DNA of 64,000 nt, taken from NCBI GenBank assembly GCA_964453645.1, contig CAYVRJ010000003.1:186001-250000 (forward strand). Reading direction: 5' to 3'. The DNA comes from CAYVRJ01 sp964453645. Lineage in GTDB: Bacteria; Bacillota; Clostridia; Christensenellales; JAWKQI01. This document shows positions 56,618 to 64,000 of the stretch, in pieces. Below the pieces are notes generated by a model. That model was not told the origin of the DNA, made no database searches, and was given only the letters and a program-made list of their open reading frames with translations. Made by a program: the position numbers and the translations under genes. Positions within the stretch are counted from its first letter, which is position 1; the number at the start of each line of letters is the position of its first letter.

Positions 56618-57841
56618 ATGAATACCAACAGCTTGATAGATCAATACATTCAAACTGCCGAGCTTATCGGCCCAACAGGCCCAACGGGTCCCACCGGCCC
56701 AACAGGTCCAACAGGTCCCACTGGCCCAACGGGTGCTACAGGAAGAACCGGTGTCACGGGTGCAACAGGAGCCACGGGTTCTACAGGTGCAAAAGGTACA
56801 ACAGGTGCAACAGGTTCCACGGGTGCTGCTGGCGAAACAGGAGCAACGGGTGCAACAGGTGCTACGGGTGCTACAGGAAGAACCGGTGCCACGGGTGTAA
56901 CAGGCGCAAAAGGTGCAACGGGCTCCACGGGTGCTGTTGGTGCAACCGGAGCAACGGGAGCAACAGGTACAACAGGCGCTACCGGCGATATTGGGGCAAC
57001 AGGTGCAACGGGCTCCACGGGCGACACCGGAGCCACAGGTGCTACAGGTTCCACGGGTGCTGCTGGCGAAACAGGTGCCACGGGAGCAACAGGCACAACA
57101 GGTGCTGCCGGTGATATCGGGGCAACAGGTGCAACGGGAGCCACGGGCACTGCTGGTGCAACAGGTGCAACGGGAGCAACAGGCACAACAGGTGCTGCCG
57201 GTGATATCGGGGCAACAGGTGCAACGGGAGCCACGGGAGCTACTGGTGCAACAGGTGCAACGGGAGTAACAGGCACAACAGGTGCTGCCGGCGATATCGG
57301 GGCAACAGGCGCAACAGGCACAACGGGAGCCACGGGAGCTACTGGCGGCATCGGAGCAACAGGTACTACGGGTGCTACGGGCGCTACAGGCGCCACAGGT
57401 GCCACAGGTGCAACGGGTACGACAGGTTCAATAGGGCCGACTGCTACCAATCAAAATGCACAATATTTGGTGAGTGATAGTCAAATACTCAATGGGCAAT
57501 CAATTAACTATACTCAACAGTTTAACTATAGTACAAATATTCAAGCCCCTACTTCTAATACGTTTCTTTTGGCAGCAGGTCATGTCTATTCAGTAAGTTA
57601 TAACTTGAGAGTGAATATAACAGTAAATGGAAACATGTCGGTAACCCCCAGACTAAACACAATAGCAGCAGGTGACTTTATTAGTGCTACCGTAACAAAT
57701 GCTGGCACCAGCCAGGCGAGTGTTGGAACATCATTTTTTGTAGACGCCACAGGAGGTGCTGTAACCTTAGATTTTCGTTACAGCGGCTCTGCAACAGCAA
57801 CATCTCCATTAGGAAATGTATCAATTGCTGAATTGTCATAA
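56618..57841 (+). CDS. collagen-like G-X-T repeat protein (BclA-like)
   Basis: A 407-residue protein: short N-terminus MNTNSLIDQYIQTAELI, about 85 Gly-X-Thr triplets (residues 18-274), then a beta-rich C-terminal domain of about 133 residues ending NVSIAELS. The latter is clearly homologous to the C-terminus of the 982-residue protein at 5.7-8.7 kb (shared TATNQN, AGHVYSVSY, MSVTPR, FFVDAT, LDFRYSGS). No signal peptide. The stretch AELIGPTGPTG before the repeats recalls the NLVGPTLPP leader that anchors Bacillus BclA to the exosporium; this is a suggestion only. The start at 56618 is preferred over a TTG at 56588; AGGGGTG lies 11 nt upstream. A trimeric spore-surface filament is the likely structure. 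Confidence 0.85.
   Translation: MNTNSLIDQYIQTAELIGPTGPTGPTGPTGPTGPTGPTGATGRTGVTGATGATGSTGAKGTTGATGSTGAAGETGATGATGATGATGRTGATGVTGAKGATGSTGAVGATGATGATGTTGATGDIGATGATGSTGDTGATGATGSTGAAGETGATGATGTTGAAGDIGATGATGATGTAGATGATGATGTTGAAGDIGATGATGATGATGATGATGVTGTTGAAGDIGATGATGTTGATGATGGIGATGTTGATGATGATGATGATGTTGSIGPTATNQNAQYLVSDSQILNGQSINYTQQFNYSTNIQAPTSNTFLLAAGHVYSVSYNLRVNITVNGNMSVTPRLNTIAAGDFISATVTNAGTSQASVGTSFFVDATGGAVTLDFRYSGSATATSPLGNVSIAELS
57101..57310 (+). repeat. 90-bp higher-order repeat within the collagen tract
   Basis: The segment GGTGCTGCCGG(T/C)GATATCGG recurs at 57101, 57191 and 57281, a 90-bp (30-residue, ten-triplet) period with few differences. It indicates recent tandem duplication within the collagen region. 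Confidence 0.8.
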
Positions 57842-57949
57842 GGAGTAGGTATTAAATATTAAAAAATATGCAAAATCAAATTGAATATAGAAAGGAAAGT
57901 TCTGGGCATACTATCGAAATAAACCAATAAAAAGGTGGTAATGCCGGTG

Positions 57950-59875
57950 ATGAATCGTACAAAAACACCCAATCAGTTAATTGATGAGTCTTCCCCTTAC
58001 CTGTTGCAGCACGCATATAATCCCGTGAACTGGTATCCGTGGGGGGAAGATGCTTTTCATAAAGCAAAAGAAGAGGAAAAACCAATTTTTTTAAGTATTG
58101 GATATTCCACCTGTCACTGGTGTCATGTGATGGAGCACGAATCCTTTGAAGATTACGAAGTGGCAAAACTGTTAAACGAAAACTTTGTCTCTATTAAAGT
58201 GGATAAAGAGGAACGTCCGGATATAGACAGCGTATACATGCGGGTGTGCCAAGCCCTCACGGGCAGCGGGGGATGGCCCACAAGCATCTTTATGACCCCA
58301 GAACAAAAGCCTTTTTTTGCTGGAACTTATTTTCCCAAAGAGACATTTCTCACCATATTGGATCAAATTACAGCCAAGTGGAGAGCGAGCAGAGCGGATA
58401 TAACCCAAAGTGGTGAGGAAATTGTCAGTTATTTAAAAAATGCTAGCGATGGAAATACGCCCTCTGCCGACTACGCAAAGGAGGCGTATTTGGCCTATTC
58501 AGCAGTGTACGACGAATCCTACGGTGGTTTTGGAGGTGCACCTAAATTTCCATGTCCCCACAACCTCATGTTTTTAATGGATTATTATTCGTTTACAGAC
58601 GAGCGGAATGCACTGGAGATGGCTAAGAAAACCCTTTTACAAATGTACAAAGGGGGAATTTTCGACCACATCGGCTATGGATTTTCCAGATACTCCACCG
58701 ATCGACAGTGGCTTGCCCCTCACTTTGAAAAAATGCTGTACGACAATGCGTTGCTTGTCATGGCATATTTGCGTGCATTCGAGATCACGGGGGACGATCT
58801 TTTTAGAGAAATTGCGCAAAAGGCCATAGAGTATGAACTCCGGGAGATGGAGCATGAAGGCGGTGGGTTTTATGCCGCACAAGATGCAGACAGCGAGGGC
58901 GTGGAGGGCAAGTATTACGTATTTACCCCAAAAGAAATTGATAAAATTTTAGGTGAGCAAGATGCAAAAGCCTTTTGCGATTATTTTGATATTACAAAAC
59001 AGGGAAACTTTGAGGGTAAGAATATCCCCAACTTGATTAAACAAAAGGAATTTTCAAAGGAATACGAACAACATATCAAGGCAGTATACGAATATCGGAA
59101 AAACCGAACGAAACTTCACACAGATAAAAAGATTCTCACAGCGTGGAACAGTTTGATGATCTGTGCCTTGGCGGATGCCCACAGAATACTTGGCGTTGTT
59201 AAATATTTAGAAGTGGCCAAAGGCACTGTAGAGTTTATTGAAAACAACTTGGTGAAGGGTAAGAAACTCATGGTGAGCTGGACGGAGGGTAAAGCCAGCG
59301 TTCCCGGTTTTTTGGATGATTACGCCTTCTACATCATGGCACAACTCTCCATGTATCACGCAACGTATGATGAAACATACTTGCAAAGGGCTCAGGAACT
59401 GATGAAAGAGACTGTATCTGAGTTCTGGGATGCGGAGGAGGGTGGATTCTTCATTTACGGACAATCCAACGAACAATTGATCATGAAACCCAAGGAGACC
59501 TACGATGGTGCCATTCCCTCGGGTAATTCGGCCATGTACTATAACGTATCCAGATTATACAAACTCACCAAAGATGAAGAGTATCACAAGTTACTTATTC
59601 GGCAGCAGCAGTTTATGCAGAGCAGGTTTGAGCATTCCCTGGGTAATAGCTTTTATTTGATGGCATCGTTACCCACGAAAGATATTGTTTGTGTCGCTAA
59701 GGATCTATCCGATGTGCCAAAACCTAAGTCCAATTGGGTGGTGCGGGTGTATACCCAACCTACAAAAGAGTATTCCATGATCAACGACAAGACGACATAT
59801 TATGTCTGTGAGCGCAACGCTTGTCTCCCACCCTCTAACGAAATAAATGATGACAAAAAAGGAGGGGAATCATGA
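57950..59875 (+). CDS. yyaL: YyaL-type thioredoxin-domain protein (DUF255)
   Basis: A protein of about 641 residues. The N-terminal thioredoxin-like domain has STCHWCHVMEHESFED (CxxC type) and the family hallmarks SSPYLLQHAYNPVNWYPWG and SGGWPTSIFMTP. A long six-hairpin (alpha/alpha) domain follows, with FDHIGYGFSRYS, WLAPHFEKMLYDNA and LTAWNSLMI. The family is widespread (SPATA20 in animals), with unsettled function. A start at 57950 fits the GGTGG 11 nt upstream; 57941 and 57935 are alternatives. Its stop overlaps the next gene as ATGA. Confidence 0.9.
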   Translation: MNRTKTPNQLIDESSPYLLQHAYNPVNWYPWGEDAFHKAKEEEKPIFLSIGYSTCHWCHVMEHESFEDYEVAKLLNENFVSIKVDKEERPDIDSVYMRVCQALTGSGGWPTSIFMTPEQKPFFAGTYFPKETFLTILDQITAKWRASRADITQSGEEIVSYLKNASDGNTPSADYAKEAYLAYSAVYDESYGGFGGAPKFPCPHNLMFLMDYYSFTDERNALEMAKKTLLQMYKGGIFDHIGYGFSRYSTDRQWLAPHFEKMLYDNALLVMAYLRAFEITGDDLFREIAQKAIEYELREMEHEGGGFYAAQDADSEGVEGKYYVFTPKEIDKILGEQDAKAFCDYFDITKQGNFEGKNIPNLIKQKEFSKEYEQHIKAVYEYRKNRTKLHTDKKILTAWNSLMICALADAHRILGVVKYLEVAKGTVEFIENNLVKGKKLMVSWTEGKASVPGFLDDYAFYIMAQLSMYHATYDETYLQRAQELMKETVSEFWDAEEGGFFIYGQSNEQLIMKPKETYDGAIPSGNSAMYYNVSRLYKLTKDEEYHKLLIRQQQFMQSRFEHSLGNSFYLMASLPTKDIVCVAKDLSDVPKPKSNWVVRVYTQPTKEYSMINDKTTYYVCERNACLPPSNEINDDKKGGES

Positions 59876-61173
59876 GTTCAATTTGGAGTGAATCCCTGTT
59901 TCAAAAATCTTTTCCCACATTAAAAGAAGACATTAAGACGGATGTGCTCATCATTGGGGGAGGTATGGCGGGTATTTTATGTGCCCACTTCTTAAAGGAG
60001 CGAGGTGTTGATTATGTGCTGGTGGAGGCAGACAGGGTGGGCAGCGGCATCACCAAAAATACCACAGCTAAAATCACGGCACAACACGGGCTGATATACA
60101 GCCAGCTTTTGCAAAACGCAGGGTTGGAGGGAGCCCAGCAGTATCTGAACGCTAACCTTCGAGCAATCGAGAAATACCGCAGTTTGTGCCGTTCTATGGA
60201 CTGCGATTTTGAAGAAAAGCCTGCCTTTGTGTACTCCTTGGACAACCGGTATAAGTTGGAAGATGAAGTGTGCGCTTTGGAAAAACTAAAATACAATGCT
60301 GTCATCAAAGATTCCGTCCCCTTACCTTTAAAAACGGTGGGGGCTGTGCGGTTTGAAGGGCAAGCCCAATTTAATCCCATAAAGTTTCTTGCAGAGCTGT
60401 ATAAGCAAGACTTAAATATCTATGAAAATACCTTTGTCGTCAACATTGTAGAGAACACAGCATATACCCGTCATGGCAACATAACTGCCAAATACATTGT
60501 TGTTGCCACTCATTTTCCTTTTATCAACCGTTCGGGTATGTATTTTATGAAGATGTATCAACATCGCTCTTATGTCATCGCCCTTAATAACGCACCCGAT
60601 GTTTCGGGGATGTATGTGGATGAAGCCCAGTGCGGCATGTCTTTTCGCAACTATAAAGATTTTCTCTTGCTAGGCGGGGGAGACCACAAGACGGGAAAAC
60701 AGGGGGGCAACTACAACGAACTGAGAGAATTTGCAAAACAACACTATCCCGAGGGAGTGGAAGAATGCCACTGGGCCACTCAGGATTGCATGAGTTTAGA
60801 CGGCGTACCCTACATCGGCAGATATTCTCGCTCCAAACCGCATATCTTTGTTGCAACTGGGTTTAACAAATGGGGCATGACATCCTCCATGGTGAGTGCA
60901 GAAATCATTTGCGACAAAATTTTAGGGGAAGACAACGAGTTTGCCGAAGTGTTCAGTCCCAGACGTTCCATGTTTAAAAAGCAATTGGCAGTAAACTTAG
61001 GGGAGACGGCAAAAAACTTCTTCTCCTTTAAAACAAAGCGATGCTCCCACTTGGGATGTGCCCTTAGCTGGAACGAGCTAGAAAAGACTTGGGATTGCCC
61101 CTGCCACGGTTCAAGATATACCAAGGACGGACAACTCATCGACAACCCGGCGAAGAAGGATTTGAATGGCTAG
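59872..61173 (+). CDS. FAD-dependent oxidoreductase with C-terminal Rieske [2Fe-2S] domain
   Basis: A 433-residue protein: DAO-type flavin domain (DVLIIGGGMAGILCAHFL, residues 24-41; VATGFNKWGMTSSM near 325) and a short C-terminal Rieske domain with both ligand pairs, CSHLGC and CPCHGSRY (about 385-415). Firmicute homologues of this fusion are of unknown substrate. The Rieske part stops soon after the second ligand box (IDNPAKKDL), a little short of the usual end. Coupled by overlaps to yyaL (4 bp) and to the next gene (8 bp), so the three are co-translated. Confidence 0.9.
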   Translation: MSSIWSESLFQKSFPTLKEDIKTDVLIIGGGMAGILCAHFLKERGVDYVLVEADRVGSGITKNTTAKITAQHGLIYSQLLQNAGLEGAQQYLNANLRAIEKYRSLCRSMDCDFEEKPAFVYSLDNRYKLEDEVCALEKLKYNAVIKDSVPLPLKTVGAVRFEGQAQFNPIKFLAELYKQDLNIYENTFVVNIVENTAYTRHGNITAKYIVVATHFPFINRSGMYFMKMYQHRSYVIALNNAPDVSGMYVDEAQCGMSFRNYKDFLLLGGGDHKTGKQGGNYNELREFAKQHYPEGVEECHWATQDCMSLDGVPYIGRYSRSKPHIFVATGFNKWGMTSSMVSAEIICDKILGEDNEFAEVFSPRRSMFKKQLAVNLGETAKNFFSFKTKRCSHLGCALSWNELEKTWDCPCHGSRYTKDGQLIDNPAKKDLNG

Positions 61174-61978
61174 GGGGTTTTTCGAGGGTTATTACTTTAA
61201 GCACCAAAAGGGCAGAGAGACCGTTGCCTTCATTCCGGGAAGAGCTTCAAGCGGTGCTTTTATACAAGTAATAACCAACGAAAAATCCTTTAGTATGGCT
61301 TTTGATGTAATATCTATGGGTAGCACCATCCAAATCGGGGGGTGCACCTTTTCAAAAGACGGCATTCAATTAAACAACGAAAGGCTGAAAGGTTCCATTC
61401 AATATGCAGACATAACCCCCATTGAGTACGACATCATGGGGCCTTTTAAGATATTTCCCATGCAATGCAGGCATGGGGTGATCAGCATGTTTCACACCCT
61501 GTCGGGCAGCATTGAAATCGACGATGTGCCCTACAACTTCGACGGTGGAAGGGGATATATTGAAAAGGACAGTGGGCGATCCTTCCCCAAACGGTATGTT
61601 TGGATCCATTGCAACGATTTTGAAGAGAAGTGTTCGATTATGGCGGCTATTGCAGACATTCCCTTTTTGGGCATACACTTTATGGGTTGCATTTGCGCAG
61701 TGGTGCACGGACAGAAAGAATATCGGTTTGCCACATATTTGGGCGTGAAGATTCAACATTGCAGCAAAAACGGAATAACTCTCGTGCAGGGAAAGAATCG
61801 ATTGGAAATCGAAGTGGCTAAGAACAGTGCACACGCCCTCTACGCACCCACGAAAGGCCAGATGACGAATATGATCCACGAGAGCAACAATTCCGCAGCA
61901 CAGTTTAAACTGTACGTAGACGATAAGCTGGTGTTTCACAAGGCCAGTTATAATGTGAGTTACGAATACAATATGTAG
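61166..61978 (+). CDS. tocopherol cyclase-like protein
   Basis: A 270-residue beta-rich protein. GPFKIFPMQCRHGVISM, GGRGYIEKDSGRSFPKRYVW and the surrounding strands match the bacterial branch of the tocopherol-cyclase-like family. Bacteria of this type make no tocopherol, so the actual substrate is unknown; a lipid or isoprenoid ligand is possible. It starts 8 bp inside the Rieske oxidoreductase gene, and it converges with the DUF523 gene (2 bp apart). Confidence 0.82.
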   Translation: MARGFFEGYYFKHQKGRETVAFIPGRASSGAFIQVITNEKSFSMAFDVISMGSTIQIGGCTFSKDGIQLNNERLKGSIQYADITPIEYDIMGPFKIFPMQCRHGVISMFHTLSGSIEIDDVPYNFDGGRGYIEKDSGRSFPKRYVWIHCNDFEEKCSIMAAIADIPFLGIHFMGCICAVVHGQKEYRFATYLGVKIQHCSKNGITLVQGKNRLEIEVAKNSAHALYAPTKGQMTNMIHESNNSAAQFKLYVDDKLVFHKASYNVSYEYNM

Positions 61979-61980
61979 TT

Positions 61981-62442
61981 CTACTTTTTGTTCTCAAACA
62001 ACTGAAGCAGTTTAAAGTGGCCGTGGGTGGAGAGCATGGCGGCGAGGACACCCCTGCCGTGCTTGAGGGTTCCGCTAAAGGTACCGTCGTAAATGTGGGT
62101 CAAACCGCAGGAGGGGCTTTTGGCCATTAGGTACACCTCCGTAATGTTGTTGAGTATAAGTAATTCACAGGCCTTCTTGGCCCCCCAAATGAACTGTTCG
62201 GTGTAGTCCGTGCCATCGGCAGCAAGCACCTTTGCCTTGCCGTGGAGCACACTCAAACCATCGCCCCCTACGATTTCGCAGGGCTGACGGGGTACACTCA
62301 ATCCGCCCAGCACCTCAGGGCAAAAGAGTAAAGCGTTGTTGCTGTAATATTCAGCCATGGCCTTTTTGGAACAAGCCGCAGTTCCGTTGTAACGGCAGGG
62401 AACGCCCGCCAAACAACTGCACACGCCAATCACAACACCCAC
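61981..62442 (-). CDS. DUF523 family protein
   Basis: A 153-residue protein with GVCSCLAGVPCRYNG, FCPEVLGGLSVPRQPCEI, FIWGAKKACELL and KSPSCG, the conserved Cys positions of DUF523, a widespread family of unknown role thought to hold a metal or Fe-S site. The GTG at 62442 aligns with the family N-terminus; GTG 62433 is an alternative with a better-placed GAGGTGG. It starts 1 bp after the mutS2 stop on the same strand, so it is probably cotranscribed with mutS2. Confidence 0.85.
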   Translation of the reverse strand: MGVVIGVCSCLAGVPCRYNGTAACSKKAMAEYYSNNALLFCPEVLGGLSVPRQPCEIVGGDGLSVLHGKAKVLAADGTDYTEQFIWGAKKACELLILNNITEVYLMAKSPSCGLTHIYDGTFSGTLKHGRGVLAAMLSTHGHFKLLQLFENKK

Positions 62443-62443
62443 C

Positions 62444-64000
62444 TCATTTCAGCGTGACGACGGTGACACCCATTTCACCTTCGCCATACATTCCCGCCCG
62501 GGCGTTGGATACATGTCTGTGTCCCCGCAGATGGGTGCGAATGCCCTTCATCAGCACCCCGGTGCCCTTGCCGTGGATGATGGTAACTTCCGTTAATTTT
62601 TGCAGCGCACAGGTATCTAAATATTTATCCACTTCCATGAGAGCGCTTTCAAGGTCTAAACCACGCACGTCCACCGAAAGTTTTGCTGGTTCATTTTTAA
62701 GGGAGACAGAACCTTCACGCTTACCAGTTAGCTTCACGGGTTCTTGCAAACGCTCAAGTTCGGATATATTTACGTTGAGTTTCATCATACCCGCCATCAC
62801 CGTTAAGTTACCCTTGGCATCGGGCAGGGTGAGCACAGTGCCCTTGGTGTTCACGCTTAAAATAAATACGTCCTCACCGGAAAGAAGCGTGTTAGGGTTG
62901 ATTTGGTTTTTGGCCCTCACTTGCCGTTTCTTGGTGTATTTTGCCGATTGATGTTTGTGCCGCTCCCGGGCGGTTTGCGCCGCATCGGTGATCTCTCGCT
63001 CGGAGAGGTGATCTTGCTGCTTTTTTTGCTTTAGTTCGGAAATGAGAGATTCCATCTCATCCCTTGCTTCCCGCAACAGATCGTTGGCCTTTTCCTTTGC
63101 TTTTTCAATAATCTCATCACTTTTTTGCTGTGCCCGCTCCAGTTTCTGTGCAGATTCTTGCCGCTCCCGCTCCATGAGTGCGTATTCAGCATCCAACTGT
63201 TCCTTCTTTTGCACGCTGAGCAGCCGCTCTTGTTCCGCTCGCTCCAGCACTGCCTCGAACCGCTTGTGCTCTTCGCTCAGATGGGTCTTTGCCCGCTCAA
63301 TGATGCTGTTTGGCAAACCAAGTCTTCCCGCAATTAAAAATGCGTTGGACATACCGGGAATGCCCATAAACAGCTTGTAGGTGGGGGAGAGGGTGTTTAA
63401 ATCAAACTCCATGCCTGCGTTTAGATAATAGTTTTCAGAGAGGGCGTATGCCTTAATTTCGCTGTAGTGGGTGGTGGCCAGCACCGTTGCACCAAAATAC
63501 TTCATCTCTTCCAAAATGGCAATGGAAAGTGCCGCTCCCTCGGAGGGATCGGTACCCGCACCCAGTTCGTCCAGCAGGACTAAGGAATGTTCATCGGCGT
63601 TCTCTGTGATATCAATAATATTTTTCATGTGAGAGGAGAAGGTGGAGAGAGATTGTTCGATGGACTGTTCATCTCCGATATCTGCAAACACCTTTTGAAA
63701 CACGCACATCTGTGTGCCAAATTCTGCACTCACAAAAACACCCGTCTGCATGAGCAACTGCAACAATCCAGCGAGCTTTAAGGTGACGGTCTTTCCTCCG
63801 GTGTTGGGGCCTGTTATGATCAACCCCCGGTACTCCCCGCCAATAGCGATGGACACGGGCACAACCGTCTCTTTGTTGAGCAGGGGATGCCTTCCGCTCT
63901 TGATGTTGAGGATACCCTCATCGTTGAGCTTGGGCAGCACTCCCTTTATGTTTTTTGAATACTGTGCCTTGGAAAAAATAATATCTAGCTCCACTAAGAC
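62444..64000 (-). CDS. mutS2: endonuclease MutS2 (C-terminal part; gene continues beyond the window)
   Basis: About 518 C-terminal residues of MutS2 (family about 785), open at the window edge. The ATPase has Walker A GPNTGGKT, Walker B LVLLDELGAGTDPSEG and TTHYSEIKAYA. A long Glu/Lys/Arg-rich coiled coil follows, then the Smr nuclease domain (DVRGLDLESALMEVD, HGKGTGVLMKGI, LRGHRHV). In B. subtilis MutS2 acts in ribosome rescue and recombination control. The N-terminal core and start lie past position 64000. Confidence 0.95.
   Translation of the reverse strand, partial: VLVELDIIFSKAQYSKNIKGVLPKLNDEGILNIKSGRHPLLNKETVVPVSIAIGGEYRGLIITGPNTGGKTVTLKLAGLLQLLMQTGVFVSAEFGTQMCVFQKVFADIGDEQSIEQSLSTFSSHMKNIIDITENADEHSLVLLDELGAGTDPSEGAALSIAILEEMKYFGATVLATTHYSEIKAYALSENYYLNAGMEFDLNTLSPTYKLFMGIPGMSNAFLIAGRLGLPNSIIERAKTHLSEEHKRFEAVLERAEQERLLSVQKKEQLDAEYALMERERQESAQKLERAQQKSDEIIEKAKEKANDLLREARDEMESLISELKQKKQQDHLSEREITDAAQTARERHKHQSAKYTKKRQVRAKNQINPNTLLSGEDVFILSVNTKGTVLTLPDAKGNLTVMAGMMKLNVNISELERLQEPVKLTGKREGSVSLKNEPAKLSVDVRGLDLESALMEVDKYLDTCALQKLTEVTIIHGKGTGVLMKGIRTHLRGHRHVSNARAGMYGEGEMGVTVVTLK

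Noticed and set aside
56650..57450. A 266-codon minus-strand frame of Ala-Pro-Val repeats
   Set aside because: Antisense shadow of the collagen tract at 56669-57439.

Overview
The window looks like a scaffold piece from a spore-forming, low-to-moderate-GC Clostridia-type Firmicute. Pointers are a SpoVT/AbrB regulator, three collagen-like G-X-T proteins of the spore-surface (BclA-like) kind, a YesM/YesN two-component pair, MutS2, BioY with a BirA-type operator, HD-GYP response regulators, strong AGGAGG-type ribosome binding sites and several TTG/GTG starts. I cannot name a genus from the sequence. A run of exactly 100 N (38202-38301) marks a scaffolding join; the flanks show it is artefactual and that the interrupted gene is intact. 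No rRNA, tRNA, insertion sequence, phage or CRISPR array was seen. No gene-free stretch exceeds 300 bases; the longest are about 230 bp and hold promoters, operators or nothing recognisable.

Layout. 1-4.5 kb: an AAA ATPase, a DUF421 membrane protein, a zinc/manganese-type ABC importer (lipoprotein, ATPase, permease, all overlapping) and a convergent DUF6054 gene. 4.6-9.3 kb (minus): a family 2 glycosyltransferase behind a 982-residue collagen-like protein and a Cys-rich collagen-like partner. 9.5-16.1 kb: a YesM-type kinase and AraC-type response regulator, divergent from a ChvE/MmsA/MmsB monosaccharide ABC importer. 16.2-18.3 kb: a NeuD/PglD-type acyltransferase and an initiating sugar-phosphate transferase. 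18.5-24.7 kb: spoVT (candidate SigG promoter), argG (ARG-box-like palindrome over the promoter), a repeat lipoprotein, an unknown protein, bioY, a membrane-anchored PIG-L deacetylase and a TfoX-N protein.

24.8-41.7 kb is a surface-glycan locus. The plus-strand operon encodes a glycosyltransferase, a ThDP enzyme, two radical SAM proteins and a legionaminic-acid-type route (LegB, LegC, PtmE-like guanylyltransferase, NeuB/LegI, NeuC/LegG). An AT-rich formyltransferase plus PIG-L deacetylase pair sits between the last two steps. No dedicated acetyltransferase (LegH) or CMP-sugar synthetase (LegF) is seen there. It converges on a minus-strand operon with a UDP-glucuronate-decarboxylase-like protein, a nucleotide-sugar dehydrogenase and an E1-type 3-dehydrase with a complete [2Fe-2S] cysteine pattern. 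A ThDP enzyme and an E1 dehydrase together raise the possibility of a branched dideoxysugar.

41.8-64 kb is mixed: a VOC protein, an NfeD/flotillin pair, a chemoreceptor, an SDR, a YesL protein, a three-gene signalling operon (HD-GYP regulator, 1199-residue hybrid kinase, degenerate HD-GYP regulator), split YdeI-type domains, an autoregulated-looking TetR/YbhB pair with two matching operators, a third collagen-like protein, a YyaL / FAD-Rieske / tocopherol-cyclase-like operon, a DUF523 protein and the 3' part of mutS2 running off the end.
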